This document shows positions 14,720 to 16,886 of a DNA stretch of 16,886 nt, one piece after another. Position numbers and translations under genes: made by a program. Under the pieces are notes generated by a model. It had not been told where the DNA came from, did not search any database, and saw only the letters and a program-made list of their open reading frames with translations. The stretch's first letter is position 1. Each line of letters begins with the position of its first letter. Origin of the DNA: Acidobacteriota bacterium (lineage in GTDB: Bacteria > Acidobacteriota > Polarisedimenticolia > Polarisedimenticolales > Polarisedimenticolaceae); contig WVWW01000007.1 in assembly GCA_011773795.1 (NCBI GenBank), forward strand, positions 33,739 through 50,624, in the 5' to 3' direction.

Positions 14720-16276
14720 ATGAAGACCGTAAACCGTCTGCTCATCGCCGCTCTGGTCCTGCTTCCCGGCCTCGGTCTGGCGGCCGAAAAAAGCGACCTG
14801 ATCATGTTCGGCGGCGACGCGTCGCGAAACTTCGTCTCCGACGAGAAGGGTCTCCCCGAGAAGTGGGATCTCAAGTCGGGCAAGAACATCAAGTGGGTCG
14901 CCGAGCTCGGCACCCAGACCTACGCCGGCCCGATCTACTACGACGGCAAGATCTTCGTCGGGACCAACAACGAGGCGAACAAAAACCCCGAGCTCGAGGG
15001 CGATCGCGGCAACATCATGGCCTTCGACGCCGAGACGGGCGAGTTCCTCTGGCAGTCGGCCCACCCCAAGCTCGGCGCCGGCCGCGTCAACGACTGGCCG
15101 CTGCAGGGCATCTGCTCGACGCCCGCGATCGAGGACGGCGTCGTCTACTACGTCTCCAACCGCGCCGAGATCATCGCCGCGGACGTGGACGGTTTCCACG
15201 ATGGTGAGAACGACGGGCCCTACACCAAGGAAGGTGAGATGGGGATGATCCCGAAGAAGGGCGAGGACGGCGAGACCACGATGGTCCGCGGGTTCATCCC
15301 GAAGCAGGGTAAGATCGACGAGGACATCATCTGGAGCTACGACATGATCGGCGAGCTCGACGTCTTCCCGCACAACCTGGCCGCGGGCAGCCCGCTGATC
15401 GTCGGCGACCTGCTCTTCGCGATCACCGGGCAGGGCGTGGACGAGGGGCACATCAACGTGCCGACGCCGCTGGCGCCGAGCTTCGTGGTCGTCAACAAGA
15501 AGACCGGCGAGCTGGTCTGGGAGAACGCCGATCCCGGCGACAAGGTCCTGCACGGCTCCTGGTCGAACCCGTCCTACGGGGTGTTCGGCGGCAAGGCGCA
15601 GGTGCTGTTCCCCGGCGGCGACGGCTGGCTCTACAGCTTCGAGCCGGAGACCGGCGAGCTGATCTGGAAGTTCGACCTGAACCCCAAGGACTCGGTCTGG
15701 GAGCTCGGCGGCCGCGGCACGCGCAACAACGTGATCTCGATGGCGGTCGTCGTCGACGGGCGGGCCTACATCGGCGTCGGCCAGGATCCCGAGCACGGCG
15801 AGGGCGACGGCAACCTGTATGCCATCGAGCCCGGCGACAAGACGGGTGATATCACCGACTCGGCAGCAGTTTGGCACGTCGACGGAGATGATTTCCACCG
15901 CACGATGTCCACCGCGGCGATTCACGAAGGTGTGATGTACATCGCGGATCTCAGCGGCTTCGTCTACGCGCTGGATGTCAAGACGGGCGAGCGTCTCTGG
16001 AAGTACGACACGTTCGCGGCGATCTGGGGCTCGACGTTCGTCGCCGACGGCAAGGTCTACATCGGCGACGAGGACGGCGACATCGCGGTGCTCAAGGCCG
16101 GGCGCGACGGCGGCGAGGACGGCGAGGGCATCCTGCTCCACGAGACCAACATGGGAACCGCCGTCTACACGACGCCGATCGCCAAGGACGGCGTGATCTA
16201 CGTCGCCAGCCGCACCAAGCTGTTTGCGATCGAGAACGGGGCCACCTGGAAGCCGAAGGGGAAGGAAGGGAGCTGA
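14720..16276 (+). CDS. Secreted PQQ-like beta-propeller protein
   Basis: This 518-residue protein has a standard signal peptide (NRLLIAALVLLPGLGLAA, cleavage near residue 22). The rest is built from PQQ-like blades: AGPIYYDGKIFVGTNN, STPAIEDGVVYYVSNRAEI, GWLYSFEPETGELIWKF, GFVYALDVKTGERLWKYD and STFVADGKVYIGDEDGDIAV. About seven or eight blades would close a propeller. A glycine/acid-rich insertion with repeated KxGE segments (~residues 165-200) interrupts the blades. There is one mature Cys (GICSTP), and the PQQ-dehydrogenase vicinal disulfide and haem-binding motif are absent, so it is probably non-enzymatic or binds another ligand. It appears paralogous in fold to the preceding gene, from which it is 18 bases apart. 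Its TGA overlaps the next ATG by one base (TGATG), suggesting co-translation with a cytoplasmic ligase-like enzyme. Confidence 0.9.
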   Translation: MKTVNRLLIAALVLLPGLGLAAEKSDLIMFGGDASRNFVSDEKGLPEKWDLKSGKNIKWVAELGTQTYAGPIYYDGKIFVGTNNEANKNPELEGDRGNIMAFDAETGEFLWQSAHPKLGAGRVNDWPLQGICSTPAIEDGVVYYVSNRAEIIAADVDGFHDGENDGPYTKEGEMGMIPKKGEDGETTMVRGFIPKQGKIDEDIIWSYDMIGELDVFPHNLAAGSPLIVGDLLFAITGQGVDEGHINVPTPLAPSFVVVNKKTGELVWENADPGDKVLHGSWSNPSYGVFGGKAQVLFPGGDGWLYSFEPETGELIWKFDLNPKDSVWELGGRGTRNNVISMAVVVDGRAYIGVGQDPEHGEGDGNLYAIEPGDKTGDITDSAAVWHVDGDDFHRTMSTAAIHEGVMYIADLSGFVYALDVKTGERLWKYDTFAAIWGSTFVADGKVYIGDEDGDIAVLKAGRDGGEDGEGILLHETNMGTAVYTTPIAKDGVIYVASRTKLFAIENGATWKPKGKEGS

Positions 16277-16886
16277 TGGACGTCCTCACCGGCAAGCTTG
16301 CCGATGCCGTGGAGTCGACCCGTGAGCGCCTCGACGCTCATGTGCGCGAGATCATCGCCTGGCACTTCGACCCCGAGACCGGTTCGCCGTTCTGGCTCCG
16401 GCGTGCCGCCGACCATTTCGATTTCGATCCGGTCAAGGAGGTCGGCGGGTTCGACGACCTGAAGATCTTCGGACCGTTCGAGGACGAGTGGCTGCGCGGC
16501 GGTCCGGTGCGCCGCTGGGTGCCCAAGGGGCTCGCCGACAAGCCGATGTACGTCTTCGAGACCGGCGGCTCGACCGGCGTCCCCAAGAGCCGGGTCAACA
16601 TCGAGGACTTCCAGCGCGACTACGAGATCTTCGGCGACAACCTCTCGGACGAGACGTTCCCGCGCGGCGCGGACTGGCTGATGCTCGGCCCGACCGGCCC
16701 GCGCCGGCTGCGCCTGGCCATCGAGCACCTCGCGCAGTACCGCGGCGGCATCTCCTTCCACGTCGACCTCGACCCACGCTGGGTCAACAAGCTGATTCGC
16801 CGCTCCGAGTTTCAGGAGCTCGAGCTGTACAAGCAGCACACGATCGACCAGGCGCTGACGATCCTGCGCGCGCACGACAACATCAA
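16276..16886 (+). CDS. Adenylate-forming (ANL superfamily) enzyme, PaaK/LuxE-like, N-terminal part (3' end outside window)
   Basis: The first 203 residues are present; the gene runs off the window. The segment YVFETGGSTGVPKSR contains TGGSTGVPK at residues 96-104, which fits the AMP-binding phosphate-loop pattern of acyl/aryl-CoA ligases and related acid-activating enzymes. The distance from the start to this loop (about 95 residues) resembles phenylacetate-CoA ligase (PaaK) and acyl-protein synthetase (LuxE) rather than long acyl-CoA synthetases. There is no signal peptide, so it acts in the cytoplasm. Other notable conserved-looking segments are DEWLRGGPVRRWVPKG and WLMLGPTGPRRLR. It would activate a carboxylic acid with ATP; the acid and the acceptor cannot be told from this part. 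The ATG at 16276 shares one base with the stop of the propeller gene. Confidence 0.8.
   Translation, partial: MDVLTGKLADAVESTRERLDAHVREIIAWHFDPETGSPFWLRRAADHFDFDPVKEVGGFDDLKIFGPFEDEWLRGGPVRRWVPKGLADKPMYVFETGGSTGVPKSRVNIEDFQRDYEIFGDNLSDETFPRGADWLMLGPTGPRRLRLAIEHLAQYRGGISFHVDLDPRWVNKLIRRSEFQELELYKQHTIDQALTILRAHDNI

Noticed and set aside
14309..16141. 610-codon antisense open frame spanning both propeller genes
   Set aside because: It runs across two genes and their spacer, and its composition (runs of Val, Asp, Ala, Leu) is that of a mirror frame. Both sense genes have signal peptides and clear propeller repeats.
12482..16276. True PQQ-dependent alcohol dehydrogenases
   Set aside because: No adjacent-cysteine disulfide, no haem-binding CxxCH and few cysteines overall. 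The repeats match the wider PQQ-like/BamB fold only.

Overview
The window is GC-rich, densely coding DNA with the mixed gene content typical of large, little-cultured bacterial genomes. CRTAC1/ASPIC-UnbV proteins next to TPR proteins, planctomycete-style PQQ-like beta-propellers opening with a 'WRGP' motif, an HD-GYP protein and a mitochondrial-type aconitase together suggest Acidobacteriota, Planctomycetota or a related deep lineage. There is no rRNA or other phylogenetic marker here, so this placement is inference. I see no transposase, integrase, phage gene, CRISPR array or tRNA.

Layout. (1) Positions 1-1468, plus strand: the 3' end of a TPR-type gene overlapping an exported beta-rich protein. 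(2) 1677-3929, minus: a complete mitochondrial-type aconitase. (3) 3930-4350: the only long gap, rich in inverted repeats, with a clear minus-strand intrinsic terminator that has no annotated gene upstream, so a small RNA is possible. (4) 4351-8259, plus: a tight three-gene unit of a CPBP (CAAX-type) membrane protease, a CRTAC1-like lipoprotein with seven DxDxDG repeats and an ASPIC/UnbV domain, and a membrane-anchored TPR protein. (5) 8275-11597, minus: a translationally coupled pair, a HEAT-like helical-repeat protein followed by an HD-GYP phosphodiesterase. The two share a homologous N-terminal domain. (6) 11789-12352, plus: a five-helix EamA/DMT-like membrane protein. (7) 12482-16886, plus: two secreted PQQ-like beta-propeller proteins followed, with a one-base stop/start overlap, by an adenylate-forming (ANL/PaaK-like) enzyme cut by the window end.

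How the genes fit together. The aconitase is core TCA-cycle metabolism. The rest is mostly cell-envelope, surface-protein and signalling machinery. The CPBP/CRTAC1/TPR unit looks like one envelope module. The HEAT/HD-GYP pair looks like a cyclic-di-GMP signalling module whose two members use the same input or docking domain. The propeller/propeller/ligase unit couples two exported proteins to a cytoplasmic acid-activating enzyme, an unexpected combination. The strongest candidates for something undescribed are the shared N-terminal domain of the HEAT/HD-GYP pair, the propeller/ligase operon, and the structured aconitase upstream region with its orphan terminator.
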